A stretch of 64,000 nt of DNA from positions 2,546,501-2,610,500 of the forward strand of contig NC_090798.1 in assembly GCF_040054535.1 (NCBI RefSeq). Direction: 5' to 3'. Below the pieces are notes generated by a model. That model was given only the letters and a program-made list of their open reading frames with translations, was not told the origin of the DNA and made no database searches. Each line of letters starts with the position of its first letter. Position 1 is the first letter of the stretch. Of the stretch, positions 24,301 through 43,327 are shown in pieces. The stretch is from Antennarius striatus (lineage: Eukaryota > Chordata > Actinopteri > Lophiiformes > Antennariidae). The translations under genes and the position numbers were made by a program.

Positions 24301-24544
24301 GCTGTTGTAACCATTTTCTGTCGTTGCAGGAAGATGTGGAACAACGAAGATTGGAGGAGGTGTTGAGAACACCTGACACCACCCCAAGATTTGACATGAC
24401 TCCTCGACATCGCAGGAGGATGGCTGATATCAGAGGTACATTCAGGAACAGCAACTGTTTTCACTACTTTTTATTTAAATATGCTATATTGAAGCTGTAT
24501 TTCTTTGCTTCTCAGGTCTTACCTCACAGAAACTGATGTGGTGA
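21312..24544 (+). CDS. FHOD-type formin, short form (FH2 domain protein)
   Basis: Formin that nucleates or caps actin filaments through an FH2 dimer, in the cytoplasm. Coding exons: 21312-21761, 22210-22317, 22436-22618, 23136-23255, 23342-23503, 23616-23872, 24017-24239, 24330-24435 and 24516-24544, giving 545 residues. The exon 2 acceptor has a poor pyrimidine tract and was set by frame. A minimal FH1-like run ([10 protein letters not shown]) is at about residues 64-73. FH2 spans about 88-430, with LKLHWREL, the pattern [28 protein letters not shown] (lasso/knob region), [16 protein letters not shown] and [13 protein letters not shown]. These match FHOD1/FHOD3 best among formins I recall. 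The usual GTPase-binding/FH3 N-terminus is absent; an in-frame stop lies just before the ATG. The C-terminus ([17 protein letters not shown]) only faintly resembles the FHOD autoregulatory tail. ATTAAA near 24731 may be the poly-A signal. Confidence 0.8.
22028..22110 (-). mobile_element. Retroposon tail, AATTGCCCC family (reverse)
   Basis: In the first intron of the formin. The reverse complement of the copy at 16319-16350 is clear: AACTTTATTTGTCCCCAAGT then GGCAATTGAAGG. It lies about 100 bases before exon 2 and may explain that exon's weak acceptor. Confidence 0.6.
22662..22840 (-). mobile_element. Retroposon copy, AATTGCCCC family (reverse, longer)
   Basis: In the third intron of the formin. 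Starts with AAATTCAAATTCAAATGCC (a short tandem tail), then GTTCCCAAGAGGCAATTGAA and a body with AAATACACAATTAACAGATA and TGTACAATGTAAACAATATA. The body is shared with 35740-35935, which defines a retroposon family with about 170 bases of common 3' sequence. Confidence 0.65.
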
Positions 24545-25599
24545 CCCTGCTTTCACAATCCATTCAGTCACGGGTGTATTAAAAAGTTGTTTGGTTGCTA
24601 TTTATGACATTGCTGTTTCTCCGTAAAAATCTTGTTTTTTTTGTAAGAAAATGGACAAGCTCTTGAAATTTCGCATAACATCCAAGTTTGATCATGTTCA
24701 GTTTTTAAGAAATGTTTTGAAATGGTTTTTGATTAAAGTATCTGGCGTTGAAAAAATGTTATACTTTATTGAACAACAGTAAAATATCAGCTATCTATTA
24801 GAATTAAACAAGATATGAACCTGTCAGTTGCACCTGTCGGATTCACATTAATATGTTAGTCTATGCATTATATGCATGGACTAACATGGTTTACATATTT
24901 ATTGCACAAGTCCATGTCCTACAAACAGTTCTCTCTACTTCCTGTCATCATCATTAATGATGAGATCCACAGCTGAATGCAGAAATGTGCTCGAATTAAA
25001 TCCAAAAAAATTAACAATAAAAAAAATTAAAAAATTATTTACATTACATTAAAAAAAGAACACAGAGACATTAACACACATATTGGCAGAATAAAAGATG
25101 AGTACTGTATAGCAAAACTATGTCAGAATTGTTTCTACACGTGACACTGAAACAATTTAATTTGTATTTTTGTTTATATTATTTGGCGCACAGATAAACT
25201 GCGTTCTTTTTTAATTTACATATTGCAGTATACATTATGTATGCGTTTTATAACATCACATACATCTCCTTCCGGTGTTGTAAATGCGCGCACAAGCACG
25301 CACCCAAAGCGCTCACCGTCATGTCGCTTCATGTAAATACAAGCAATAAATAAATACGGGCTTCATTATCAGCGCATCACAGGTCAAGAATTAAAACAAT
25401 GTCGAATTTTATCCTTTCCAGCGCTGTGTTGTTCCTCTTTGTTCGATCTATCGGTAATTATTATTCAAATCGACCGAAAACAGGTCCATTCGCTTGCGTC
25501 GTCTACCGGATATGTCGTCGTTGCTGTGCCAGATTGACAAGCGCATCCACTAATCCCTGAAGCCTATATTGAAACCAAAAATCCTGATGCCCAATCATA
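24545..25599. other. Formin 3' end and intergenic spacer
   Basis: AT-rich, no gene. It holds the likely poly-A signal of the formin near 24731 and a near-perfect hairpin at 24853-24887. The right end becomes more CpG-containing towards the hnrnpc promoter. Confidence 0.5.
24853..24887. repeat. 16-bp inverted repeat with 3-base loop
   Basis: Left arm ATGTTAGTCTATGCAT and right arm ATGCATGGACTAACAT pair at 15 of 16 positions around TAT. It lies about 310 bases after the formin stop codon, so it could be in the last part of its transcript or just beyond it. Confidence 0.85.
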
Positions 25600-25773
25600 A
25601 TCGCGTAAACGGAAGTGGGCGGGATCTCGCTGCTTCGCGTACGAATCGACGCCATTTCGTGTCTGCTGCTTTCAAGGTGATACAAACAGCCTGCAGAGCC
25701 GTAAGCGGATCTTTACCTACCACTCAAGTAAAAACAGCGTTGAATTTTACTCATTTTTAGTATTAAGCTCCTG
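25600..25773 (+). promoter_or_regulatory. hnrnpc: hnrnpc promoter and untranslated first exon (candidate)
   Basis: Contains an ETS-like CGGAAGTG beside a GC box GGGCGGG at about 25611-25623 and several CpGs, with no TATA box, as in housekeeping promoters. A strong donor (CTCCTG|GTGAGT) lies at 25773/25774. The next good acceptor in a suitable place is CTGTCTAG at 30580, 31 bases upstream of the hnrnpc ATG. Vertebrate HNRNPC genes do have an untranslated first exon. The exact transcription start is not known. Confidence 0.55.
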
Positions 25774-32638
<6,865 letters not shown>

Positions 32639-33470
32639 TTACTGCGCGCGCACACTCACACACACACACACACACACAGATAAACAATAAATACAATGTG
32701 TATGATTGTACCCGCACACGGTGGTCACATGCTCCTACCTGCTGATTTTGATTGGACGGTTCTATACAGCGTATTGTAGAAATTACCCTCTATCACACAG
32801 GTTTGATAAATATATCAAATACTGGATTTCCTGATGTTGTTTTTTTTTCTTAGTTTTTCAAGCTAGTAACGTGATGCTTTGATTACTGTTTTCGTTCATT
32901 TTATTTCTTTTATCGGTTATATACACAGTCTGATGTGTTACGAATAAATGTAACATCATATCCAAGATATGTTTAAATTTGGAGTTATAAGTCATTCTGT
33001 GTATTTAAGAAAAATAAGTTAATTGACCGATTTTTAAAAAAAAATTGTTTTTCTCACCTGTTGCTCCAAATGCTGTCTAGTTATTGCTTGACTTTGGCTG
33101 AATTTGGGAATAAAAATATGCTTCAATGTTTGAGACGCCACACATTTAGGCATGAAACTACATTCAGCTGCTGTACAGCTGCCTCCTAACCAGCAGGGGG
33201 CGATGTAACACAACAACCCACTACTTTTTGGAAAAGAATTTTCTGAATTTCTGTTGATTGCAGAAAAAGTTTCCACCTTCTGTTTGTAAGAAAACAAACA
33301 AACAAAAAAAATCCTCCTTTGTGTTTAAACACTTCTATTTGTTGAAGCGGTGTGACCTTCACCGACCTTGGCTCTCCTGTGATGCAGTGCTTCTCCATGT
33401 TGGTCTGTTTTTGTTCTGTTATTCCATATGTTAAATGAATAAACATGTTGTTTTTTTCCAAGTTGGAACC
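32639..33470 (+). other. hnrnpc: hnrnpc 3' UTR
   Basis: Begins with a CA tract (32650-32678). AATAAA signals occur at about 32686, 32943 and 33438, any of which could end the transcript. A CTCF-like core (CCAGCAGGGGGCGA, 33190-33203) lies inside. No coding frame. Confidence 0.5.
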
Positions 33471-34980
33471 TGTCTGAGCTTCTGGTGCAATTCCCATGGA
33501 GACAGTTATTAAAACAGATCTTTATAAATGGTGCAATAGGACGAGAGGGTGATTAAAATGTATTTCGGGTGGGTGAAGCTTTGAATTGCAACTGAAGCAA
33601 TTTTATTTTTCAGTGTTTTTTTTAAATTTAAATTTAAATTTTATTATTATTTCTAAAGTTTTACTCTTTATTTAATCTTTTTTTTATTCCTAATATCTCA
33701 GGTGAGGGCAGGTGCAGAATTTGACCTCTTAATCTTTCTTTCCTTCTCTTGGAGGCAAAAATTATTTTAAATCTTGGCTAAAATGCTGACAAGTTAACCA
33801 TTCGTTGACATTATTGAGAAGTAACTTAATAAAGCCTAATTTAATCTCTCGCACTGTGGAGCACTTAACACTGTAATTGCTTCAAAACTGGAATGCAAAA
33901 TAAGAATGAATATAAATGCACTTGTTGCTAATAATCCTATATTTTTCATCACACAGCCTCCCCATAAATATACATTATGGTGCCGGGAGGCTGTAGAGGC
34001 CTTGGAGGTACAGTAATGAGGGCAAGAGCAGAATTCTGGCAGGAATGAGGAGGAAGGAGGGATGACTAATCAATGAGGATGAACTGTCATGAAAGAAGGG
34101 ACAGAAGTCAGGATAATGAGAGGAAGAACGACTGAGGAGAGGTGGATGAGATGCATGAGGCTGCAAACAGATGGAGGAGTCGCTGACAGATGGAGAGAAT
34201 GCAGGATGAGCGGAGATGATTTAGTGACGTGCAGAAAGGAGGACGATGGATGCAGAAATGAGGTGTAACGGCGTGTCAGCAGATCATTACTTCTGGTTTA
34301 AACACCAGCTGAGAGCTGTTTGTCGCTGCTGTGGAACGTTTAATTGGATGAAAAGTGTTTTATCGTTTGTTTTCTTGGAAATAGTTATTCATGTGTGCAT
34401 TTTACAATATCTGCATTATTTTAATTACGTTTTAAAATGTGCTGCACAGAGCTGTTTTAGATACCTTAGGTGTATAGAACAGGTTTGCGTGCTTTTATTG
34501 TCTTATTATTGCTGAGTTGACTTCCTGTTCAGATGTTTGCAAGTTATAAATGACACAGTCTTGTGACTTTTTTCTTCCTTATTTTTTTTTTCAGGTATTG
34601 TGTGGATTATTTATTACTAAAATGTGCAAAAAATGGATCTAAACATTTTAAATTAACAATAATGCCAAAATGAAAAAAAAAGAAAAGAAGAAGCTGCGAT
34701 TCTCCACAGGTAAGTGTTCAGGTTTGAGGTGCTTCGATAATGGTTCAATTAATCTGAATGGAGCTAATTAAAAGATCCCATAATGCACTGATGAGCCACC
34801 TGAACGTCCCACCCTGAAGCATTAAATCCTGTCTGTATTTTTTATTTTTTGTTTGCCAGCTGGATGTGAGAGCTGTGAAAAAACAAAAACCTTTCCTACG
34901 TCTCCCGTTGCTTCTGTTTGGGTCCGGCCTGTTTGTGTCTGCACTTAATTTATCCTCACACAGACGCCTCCGACTGTAAC

Positions 34981-34982
<2 letters not shown>

Positions 34983-35018
<36 letters not shown>
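34983..35018. repeat. (TG)n microsatellite
   Basis: Pure TG tract, seen directly. Confidence 0.95.
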
Positions 35019-35019
<1 letters not shown>

Positions 35020-35739
35020 TGAATAGTTGCCCTGTGACTAGCCTCATAGCTGGTGTGAATATAAATGAGAGAGAAAGAGGGGATTCCATTGAACACAAAG
35101 CAGAAGAGGAGCAGAGGAGGTGTTTTTTCCTCTCTCTTCTTCACCACAGGGAGAAAAAGTTGGATTATCTTCCTCACTTTCTCACCGTTTCACCCTCCAT
35201 CCCTCCATCCTTCACTGGTTTCCCATTTACTGTAAGCACCCAACTCTGTCCTCATCCTCCCTTCTCTTAAACCCGATTGTTGTCCGATCAGACAACAATC
35301 CTCAGATTAGATCACACCCCGCTGCCTTAATCAGCCCTCAGCCGCCCTGCTCCTCACAGATAATCTGCTTGTGTTCAAAAACACAAAAAAAATCTGCTGG
35401 TACATCTGTTTCCCACCATAATGCACTCATACATGTACGCTGATGCAGCTGCTGCTGCTGGATGACAGCACTGTGTGCAAAATGCATCAATGGTGCTCAA
35501 GTAAAAATAGCAGCAGCATGAAGATGTATTTAACGGAACGAGATGTTTGAAGCACTGGTGCATGCATGCAGGTCGATTAGATCAAAACTGGAAAATTAAA
35601 ATGAGGATATTAATCAGTGAGGATGGAAATTGTAAGGATGCACTCAACCTGGACCCTTTTAGTGGTTGGAGCGTCAACATCAAGAAATCAGCACAAGAAG
35701 AAATCAGAAACACAACGGTTTGGATTTGTGAATTTTGTT

Positions 35740-35935
35740 TAATTTTATTTAAAAAAATTTATTTGTCCCTGAGGGGCAATTGAAAGCACAGAAAGCAGTA
35801 AAATACACGATAAAGCAAAATAAAATAAAATTAAAGCACATAAAGAAGTAAAATACACAATAAAAAGAAATGTACAATATAAACATGTATGTGCAAAAAA
35901 ACTGTAAAAACTATTAAAAAAAATAAAGATTTTAT
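35740..35935 (-). mobile_element. Retroposon copy, AATTGCCCC family (reverse)
   Basis: AAATTTATTTGTCCCTGAGG then GGCAATTGAAAGCACAGAAA. Two near-identical 33-base segments follow (about 35779-35811 and 35836-35868), an internal tandem duplication. The ATGTACAATATAAACATGTA body is shared with the copy at 22662-22840. Confidence 0.65.
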
Positions 35936-36775
35936 ATTATTATATAAAATGTTATATTATTTTGTTATATTTATTGAAATCAACCCGAAAGGAATGACAT
36001 CACTTTGCAGAATCGTAGCTTGCATGTCATAAAGTTACCTTTTCCCAGAATATTTTAAAAAAGACTAATTTTGGCTTTAACATGCTAACAAATAACTGCC
36101 TATTTTATTTGATGCCTGAGCTTTGAAGAACAGCATGACTGTTTGTCATGGACTTGTTATGCAAGCTCAACTCACAATACATACAGTGACATCACAGTCA
36201 CCCACTGCTGTGGATTAATGCATTATATGTATTTATACATATGCATCTCAGCGCGTTATATTACATAAATGTTCTGAGGATTTCTGATTCCAGCAATGCG
36301 TCGTCTGCAGTTCAAATACAAAACAACCCACATCTGATCAGAGCCAGTGCTGCTTTCTAACACGTTAATATTAATCAATATGGCTTTAATCTGTTGAAAA
36401 TAGGTTATTGGTGGCTAGACGCTCTGGCTCTCAGGCTTTCTGCTGTTTCACTCTGTTCCTGATGGTTTGTGTCTGAGTGAGAATAAAAGAAGATAAACAA
36501 GAAAGAAAAAAAAAAGATTGAAATGATTGAAATGAGGGTTGAGAGAGCAGGAAGATGAAAAGAGGCCAAGAGAAAGAAAAGGGGTTGTGTAAGAGGAGGA
36601 GGCGGAGCCACGGCGAGACGTTGGAGTGACGTCACGGCCGCTGTAAGTAGGTCAGGTACCGAGTTATGATGTCACACACACGCCGGAATCAGCCAGCTGG
36701 ACCAATCCTGTGCAGGGACACGCCCCCTTTTTTCCCACTGCTTCAGGAAAACAAACAGCACCCCCCCCCCACCTG

Positions 36776-36777
<2 letters not shown>

Positions 36778-36839
<62 letters not shown>
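36778..36839. repeat. (CA)n microsatellite
   Basis: About 60 bases of pure CA, seen directly, preceded by a C-run. Confidence 0.95.
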
Positions 36840-36841
<2 letters not shown>

Positions 36842-36879
36842 CGATCCATGGGTCTGCAGCTGTCTCAAGTCTCATACCC

Positions 36880-37012
36880 ACTTGCACACACACCCACATG
36901 CACACACACACCCACATTCACACACACCCACTGGAACACACACACCCACATTCACACACACCCACATGCACACACACACACCCACGTTCACACACACCCA
37001 CTGGCACACATT
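36880..37012. repeat. CA-derived minisatellite
   Basis: Alternating modules CACACACACCCACATTCA / CACACACCCACTGGAACA / CACACACCCACATGCACA recur about four to five times in diverged form. The array probably grew from the adjacent CA tract by unequal duplication. Confidence 0.8.
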
Positions 37013-38923
37013 CCTCCTGCATAAAAGATGCTGTCAGTAACAGTAGACGCTGTAATCCCAGAGGGGATGCAGTAACTTTTACTTTCACCACCTCTCCTCT
37101 TCCTCTTCTTCTTCCTCCTCCTCTTCCTCTCTGGTTTACATAGAAGCCTCTTCACTGGATGATTCGAAGGAGAACTTCTGCTCAAAAAGCTGCAGCGGAG
37201 CTGCTTCTGGTGTCCCATCAAACAAATCTGCTTCATAAAACTTAATAGTAATGCATTTAAGTCTGAATGTGTGTGTGCTTGTGTGTGTGTGTGTTTATGT
37301 AAAACTATTTTAAGGAGAGTCCACGGGATTCATTGTTTTAAGAGGAAACAGTGAAACCATGACCTAAACAGAATTTAATAACCACTCTGGATCTAAATAT
37401 GCGTCAGACTCACTTGTAGACGATCAATAATTCATGTTATTGTCGTGTTAATTGCAGGAGGTGTTGCACTGTGAACAAATGAAATGACTGGCCTTCAACG
37501 TTTACCATCAAATTATAACTTTTCTTACAAACTTTTGTTTCCTCAGTGCAGAAATGATCGTCTGTATTTCAGTCTTGCTCTAGGACACACCACTTCGATT
37601 CCTGCCTATTTATCCTTACATGCTTTAGTGAAAGCCGCCGTACTGTAAGATGTAACAGCTGCAGCATTTTTAAAGTGTACTTTATTATTTACTTTATATC
37701 GGATTAAGTTGTTGGGGGAAAACCAGATGGTGAATTTATCGTTCCACGGTAATAAATCAGTGGAGATAAGCGTAGGCCAGTTCTGGTGCTGAACACGGTG
37801 TCCCCGTCCCGTCGCTATCGGATCACCAGATCGGTCTGAACACACACACGGCTTCCATCAGGGCAGCTTGAGGAACACACTGATCATCTGTCTTCTGATT
37901 GGCTGACTCTACCTCCAGTTTCATTATAAGGCCAATGATCACTTCTTCCTTTCTTTCTTGGTAAAGAAGAAGGAGTGTGTGGCGTCTTTGTACATCTATT
38001 CACTCTATTTTTTGTTGTTTTTAAATATATTTGTACACGCTTTTGAGTTGGTTTTATTATATTACATGCTAAAGCAATGGATTGTATTGTGAAACAACCC
38101 ATTCTACTCCCATTGATTAACCTGTAGACATTTCTGACACCTTTCCACTAATATGGATTCAGTTTTCTCCATCAAACACAACCTCTCTAACACAAAAGGT
38201 TAGCGATTAGCTCTGTGAACATAGTGAAAGAATTTTAATGATAAAGTTTATGAATATATAGTGTGTGTGAAAGAATGTGTGCATAGAATTCATGACTTGA
38301 TTTCTTCTCTGAGGCCCTTCTGCCCTTTCTGTGCAGATCTTTGTAACTCATGACCATGTGTGAGCTGTTATTTGGATTTAAGGAGGATAATTCTCATAAT
38401 TTGGGAAACTGAAGAAATCCAGACTGTGTGTGGAAGGAAAATAAGGTCACAAGGTCAAGACCTGTCATTAGAAGGAGTCTAATTTAGCTGATCAAGACCA
38501 CCGGTGACCAGCGGGAGTGGTGGAATATCCCACTGACTTGAACTCACCACGAGAAGAGGAAGAGATGCAGAGCAGGCAGATCAAAACAACTTTAATTCAC
38601 AAAGAGATTTTTTTTTCTGCACAACAGGAGCAAAATGAGGACATGGTGGAGATGAAAGTTTAAAATTTTCAGATGCGTGAATCTGGTGCAGCATCCCCCA
38701 CGGCAGCAGCGCCAAGGAGACAAAAGCTTCATGCTGGTTGTCTCAGACATTTGACTCTAACTTAAAAAAACTAAAATCTCCAACTCAAACAGATCAAACG
38801 CTGTCACCGGCGGGTCACTTCAAACAGAATATGGAAGATTTGGGAGTCATAGGACCGGAGAAGTGTTTTATCTTTTCATCAGGGCAGCTTTAGAGCCGGA
38901 TGAGGGGATGCAGAGGGGCTGAC

Positions 38924-38951
38924 GATGATGATGATGATGATGATGATGAAG
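38924..38951. repeat. (GAT)n repeat
   Basis: Short pure GAT/ATG array, seen directly. Confidence 0.9.
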
Positions 38952-39929
38952 GCAGAGGATTCTGCTGACCGTGGTGGGGAGCTGGAACCATTCTGACCTC
39001 ATTATTCAATAAATGACGATAAATATTTCTACAACAAAGAAAGAATAATCATTTAGAACACATAAAAACAGCAGAACATTTAGGAAACAAATAAGCAGGT
39101 TATAAGCGGTTCATTCTTAGAATTTATTCTTTATTCCCACTACTTTATTAAAATGTGCTGAAATTAAACACATGATATCTGCTTCTCCTCCTGCTGTGGT
39201 CATGTCCCTCATTCCTTTATTATCACCGGTTTTATTTAGCTTAAATCTCATTATTTTAATTGCACTAGAGTTGACGACACCAGGCAGGCTTATATCTGGA
39301 CGGCACAGTGGGCGCCCTTGATTATAATGGAGCGGTGGGCGGCGGCAGCATCCTGCACAATCCTAAGTCTACCTCATACATTAACATTAGCATAAACATA
39401 TTGCTAAAGGACAACCTGCTTAGCATTAAAAGCGCTGATGTGAAGTGTATCTGGTGCAGCTCAATGCCGTTTATTTATTTATTTATTGGCAGCAGTACAA
39501 AACAAGCTCTGCAGCGCTAAATGACGCCAAAAAAAAAAAAAAAAAAATCCACACAGGCCACACAAGTGATATTTCATTACTTTTCTAGACAACGGTAAAG
39601 AGATTCATCGTCTCCTCAACCCGCTGTGACCTCGCCGGCTGACACTTTGGTAAAGTACAGGAGCTGCATCTCTGCCTTCGCTGTAACCTCGGCTAAGACT
39701 GATTTAAAAGTTGCTTCAGGTCACAAAGAGTTCAGAACATGAGGAGGTAAACTCTCACATATCTAGTCAAACAAATGTGAGCCGTCCAGGGATGATGGAA
39801 AAACCCAAGGACACACACAGACACAGAGCAGAGCAGGAAAAACATGACTCTATTGTACTCTGATGATAGTATCATATGCAGAGTATATACTGTATATATT
39901 AAACAGTCATTCAAAGCTGTTTAGATCAA

Positions 39930-40078
39930 TCCAGTAGACTTTAAGACAGTTTCTTGAAGACGTTTCGCCTCTTATCCGAGAGGTTTCTTCAGTTCTGGTG
40001 GGGGCTGTTCTTGTCCCACCACCACAATTGATTCAAACAGCTTTGGATAACCATGACCTGGATAACTGAGAACCCACA
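39930..40078 (+). mobile_element. Dispersed teleost repeat fragment
   Basis: Contains GAAGACGTTTCGCCTCTTAT followed by CCGAGAGGTTTCTTCAGTTC, and later ATAACCATGACCTGGATAAC. These phrases recur in many fish genomes as a dispersed repeat of retroposon character. I recognise the phrases but cannot name the element with certainty. Confidence 0.5.
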
Positions 40079-41989
40079 CATACATCTACGGTATATTAAA
40101 CAGTGTTCAACTTACAATTGTCAGCAAAGCTAACTGTTGAAAATGATTCACACAGTCACACAACGACAGCTTATGTTGGACGTTCAGAATGGCCGCATAA
40201 ACCTGGAGGGCCTTTGAGTCCAGATGGCCAGCGACCACCGAAGTGTGATGATAACTGTTCCCGCTGCAGCAGGACGTCCACATTTGGACCGTGTGCGTTC
40301 ATTCGGACCGAATTCACGGCGACACAGCGAGGAGATTGAATGCTGGTCAGTAAGTTAGGGCGGAATAAATCTGGTAACTGTGAGTCTGGAGGATCGTTAC
40401 GTAAGCTGGTGGTATTCAGATTCAGATTCCGAGGATAAAAACTGGGTTCTCTTCCATGAAGACTGAATCCATGGACTTATACTGATTAAATGTTCATGTC
40501 TAAAACTACCTGCAGAGACACTTTCAAGCATTTTTCCATTCTAAATGCAGCAGAGGATCACGTGCAGGAAAAAGAGTGGCGACAGGAAGGAGGATCTGTA
40601 AGTGTCACTTATGGAAACAGAACTTCTGTAACCCCAGAGATGATGAGTGATGTCCTGTGCGGCGGGTTTGGACTACACTGCTGCTCAGTGTCATATTTTC
40701 CCTCCGTCGCCGCATAAAAGAGCTCATTGTGCATTAAAGCACGCACAGCAGAAAGGAACAAGGTCATTACTTAATGGTTAAAGTGGATGAACTGGTCAAA
40801 GCCGGAGAGGACTGGAGGAGAGAACGAGAAAGAAAGAAGCTCTAAAATATTAATGCATTTATAAAAAACCTGGATTCTGGCGTTCAACGGGTCACTAAAA
40901 ACCTTTTGTGTACAGAAAGTTGAATTTATAAACCTTTAATGGCGGCTTTCAATCCACTTGAGTGTAAATAACAGAACTTTAAGTGTAAAACAAAAGAGCC
41001 ATTTAGTGTGTTTAAAGTTAAGATGGACACAAACCTTTACAGAATGATTATTTAAAAGAATTAATGACCTGAGTGTTTAGAAGAGACTAACACTGAGTCA
41101 CTTGTTAGGACTGTAGTGATGTCGGAGGAGTCTCTTTTGTCTAATTGTAATTAAAGCTACACAGTTATACCAAAAAAAAAAAAAATCCAGAAAAAACCCC
41201 TAATATTTATACGTATTTTACGTGATTTTTTGTTTTCTTTTGTTTTTGTGGGTATGGAACAGTTTACTAAATAAATCCGTTGTGTCACATGACAGTATTT
41301 TCTCAGCACGATAATCAATAATCGATGAAAAACTATTTTCAGTCCCTGTTGTACAGATTTGAGACACACTTCTAATCAGTTTTAATTCTAAGGACCTTTA
41401 TTTTTTTTTAAATAAAGTTTTATGTTTCATGAGGCTTTGTAAAGCTAACTGATGTGACATAAAACTCATCATTCCATTGGCCACCTGGGCCCTGGAACCC
41501 CCTAAAGTGACCCCACAGAGGTCACCGAGCCGAGTTTTGAACCAGGTAGTGTCAATGGACCCATTGAGGTTCCACTTCCTGTTTCCGGTCTATATGTGCT
41601 GTTGTTTACCTGCTGGCTCGCGCCCAGGCGGGAAATACTCTCACTTCAGACTCCGTCCCTCAGAACGGGTGGACTGTACCATTATCAGCGTCAGACGGAG
41701 GGGTGCTCCTGAAATACAAACGCGCAACTGAGGCCCCTGATGTGACGTCAGTGCGCAGTCTGTGGCAAACCAGAGGTGTCATGAGGTGTAAATACCAATC
41801 TGATTTATTTAGGTTTGAAATACGCATTTTTTAGGCGTTAGTTGTTGTTTATTGACATTGCAACTTTTTCTTACCACCCTCACAAACCCCAGCGCTCCGT
41901 CTCCTCCTGATCGACCGCTCCATGGGGGTTTTTTTGGGTTTTTTTTTTTTTTTCTCCTCACTGCTGAATTTTCCTCCTGCTGGAGAAAA

Positions 41990-42198
41990 GACAGAAACAA
42001 CAATCGGACAAACTGAGACGGAGAAAAGCACCGCGGAAAATAAAGCTGGAGGAAAAAGTGATTTCACGGAAGAATAAGGGAAAGTTTTAAGGGACAGGTT
42101 GGAAAAGAGCGGAGATTTGTCGTGCGCTATATTTTTATAATTCATTGCTTTTGTGCGAAGATTTTTTTTGTGTGTGTCTCCCATCTGCTGATTCAGAG
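41990..42198 (+). promoter_or_regulatory. ndrg2: Candidate untranslated first exon of ndrg2
   Basis: A purine-rich stretch without long T-runs ends at a strong donor (GATTCAGAG|GTGAGT, 42198/42199). It is the best first-exon candidate upstream of the first coding exon at 52221, and no other gene needs it. The preceding 100 bases contain mixed CpGs and a C/T-rich block. Direct evidence is only the donor and the composition; the exon could also belong to an unseen transcript. Confidence 0.35.
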
Positions 42199-43222
42199 GT
42201 GAGTTGATCTTTTCTTAAGATATAACGGAACTGTGGTTTATTTATTTATTTATTTTTGGAATAATCTGTGCAGGTCTGTCATTTAGCAAAAATCGGGAGT
42301 AAAATAAAAGAATACGTTGTCCCCCCCCCCCCTACTTTCATTTCTGAGTTAGGAATCTGTGTGACCCTCTTGTTTTAATAAAACATGATATGAACTGATG
42401 TCAAAGTCAGTCGATGTCCTGGAATAACACATTCTGCTCGGTTCATCTGAAATATAAAGTAAATTAAATCAGCCCTGCAGTTTTAAAAAGAATTGATGAG
42501 AATCAGCTCCTGTTTAAATTGCGTGCTGTGCGTCTGGTGGGAGTGCGTTGGGGAGTGCGTGTTTTTGACGCGCACATGTGGCGCTGCCGGAGGGTCTTTG
42601 TTCCTCCCCCCCCCCCTCATAATAACCGATCCAGGCATTATGACATTGCAAACCCCCCTACACAGAATATAGACCAATATATTGACATGTTCGTGTCTGG
42701 TGAACTTGAATCACATTTTATCTTCACCCCCCAGTCCCTTTATTTCATCCAACAGGAGCATTTATGGTGATGTAAACCTTTATTTCTGCACATAAATATG
42801 ATAAATTATTTAGTTTTACTTGAATTTTGTGAATTGTTTTAGTGTCCTTCCTACCAGCGGTGGGGGTGGGGGTGGGGTTGGGGGGGGGTTAGTTTGGGGA
42901 GCTACTGAAGGGTGTTTTTGACGAGCGCGTCAATGTCAAATGGAGGTGTGTCCGTCTTTTGTGCGTTCACGGGCCCTGCGTTTGCTCGGATAAAACAGGA
43001 TTTAAAATAAAATGCAAAAAAAAATAAAAATAAAAATGCAGCAGTGAATAGAAACGATGCGTTCCCGAGCGTGAGGACACACTCCCACGCACGCACACGC
43101 AAAAGGTTCGGCTCCCATCTGAAAGTCGGCGTGGATCCAGGATGGTGCGTTTTTACGCATGCGCATACGGACGCGCACAGGCTCTCAGCGAGTTATTTCA
43201 GTGATTACAGTCTGTGCTGAGA

Positions 43223-43238
43223 AATGCACACACACACA

Positions 43239-43320
<82 letters not shown>
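43223..43320. repeat. (CA)n microsatellite, about 95 bases
   Basis: One of the longest pure dinucleotide tracts in the window, seen directly. Confidence 0.95.

Positions 43321-43327
<7 letters not shown>

Larger units (their letters stand above)
33471..41849. other. Gene-poor intergenic region
   Basis: No exon with both splice context and a protein-like frame was found on either strand across 8.4 kb. Contents seen: a TG tract at 34983-35018, a 10-bp inverted repeat at 35275-35300, a retroposon copy (35740-35935), a CA tract and a minisatellite (36778-37010), a GAT run (38924-38950), a dispersed-repeat piece (39930-40078), and ordinary AT-rich sequence. The GC-richer stretch at 36600-36720 might be a regulatory element. 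An unannotated noncoding RNA cannot be excluded. Confidence 0.45.

Noticed and set aside
36664-37143. Open frames rich in Thr-His or Cys-Val
   Set aside because: These come from CA/TG repeats on both strands; the same holds near 14300, 43224, 51137, 52016 and 52435.
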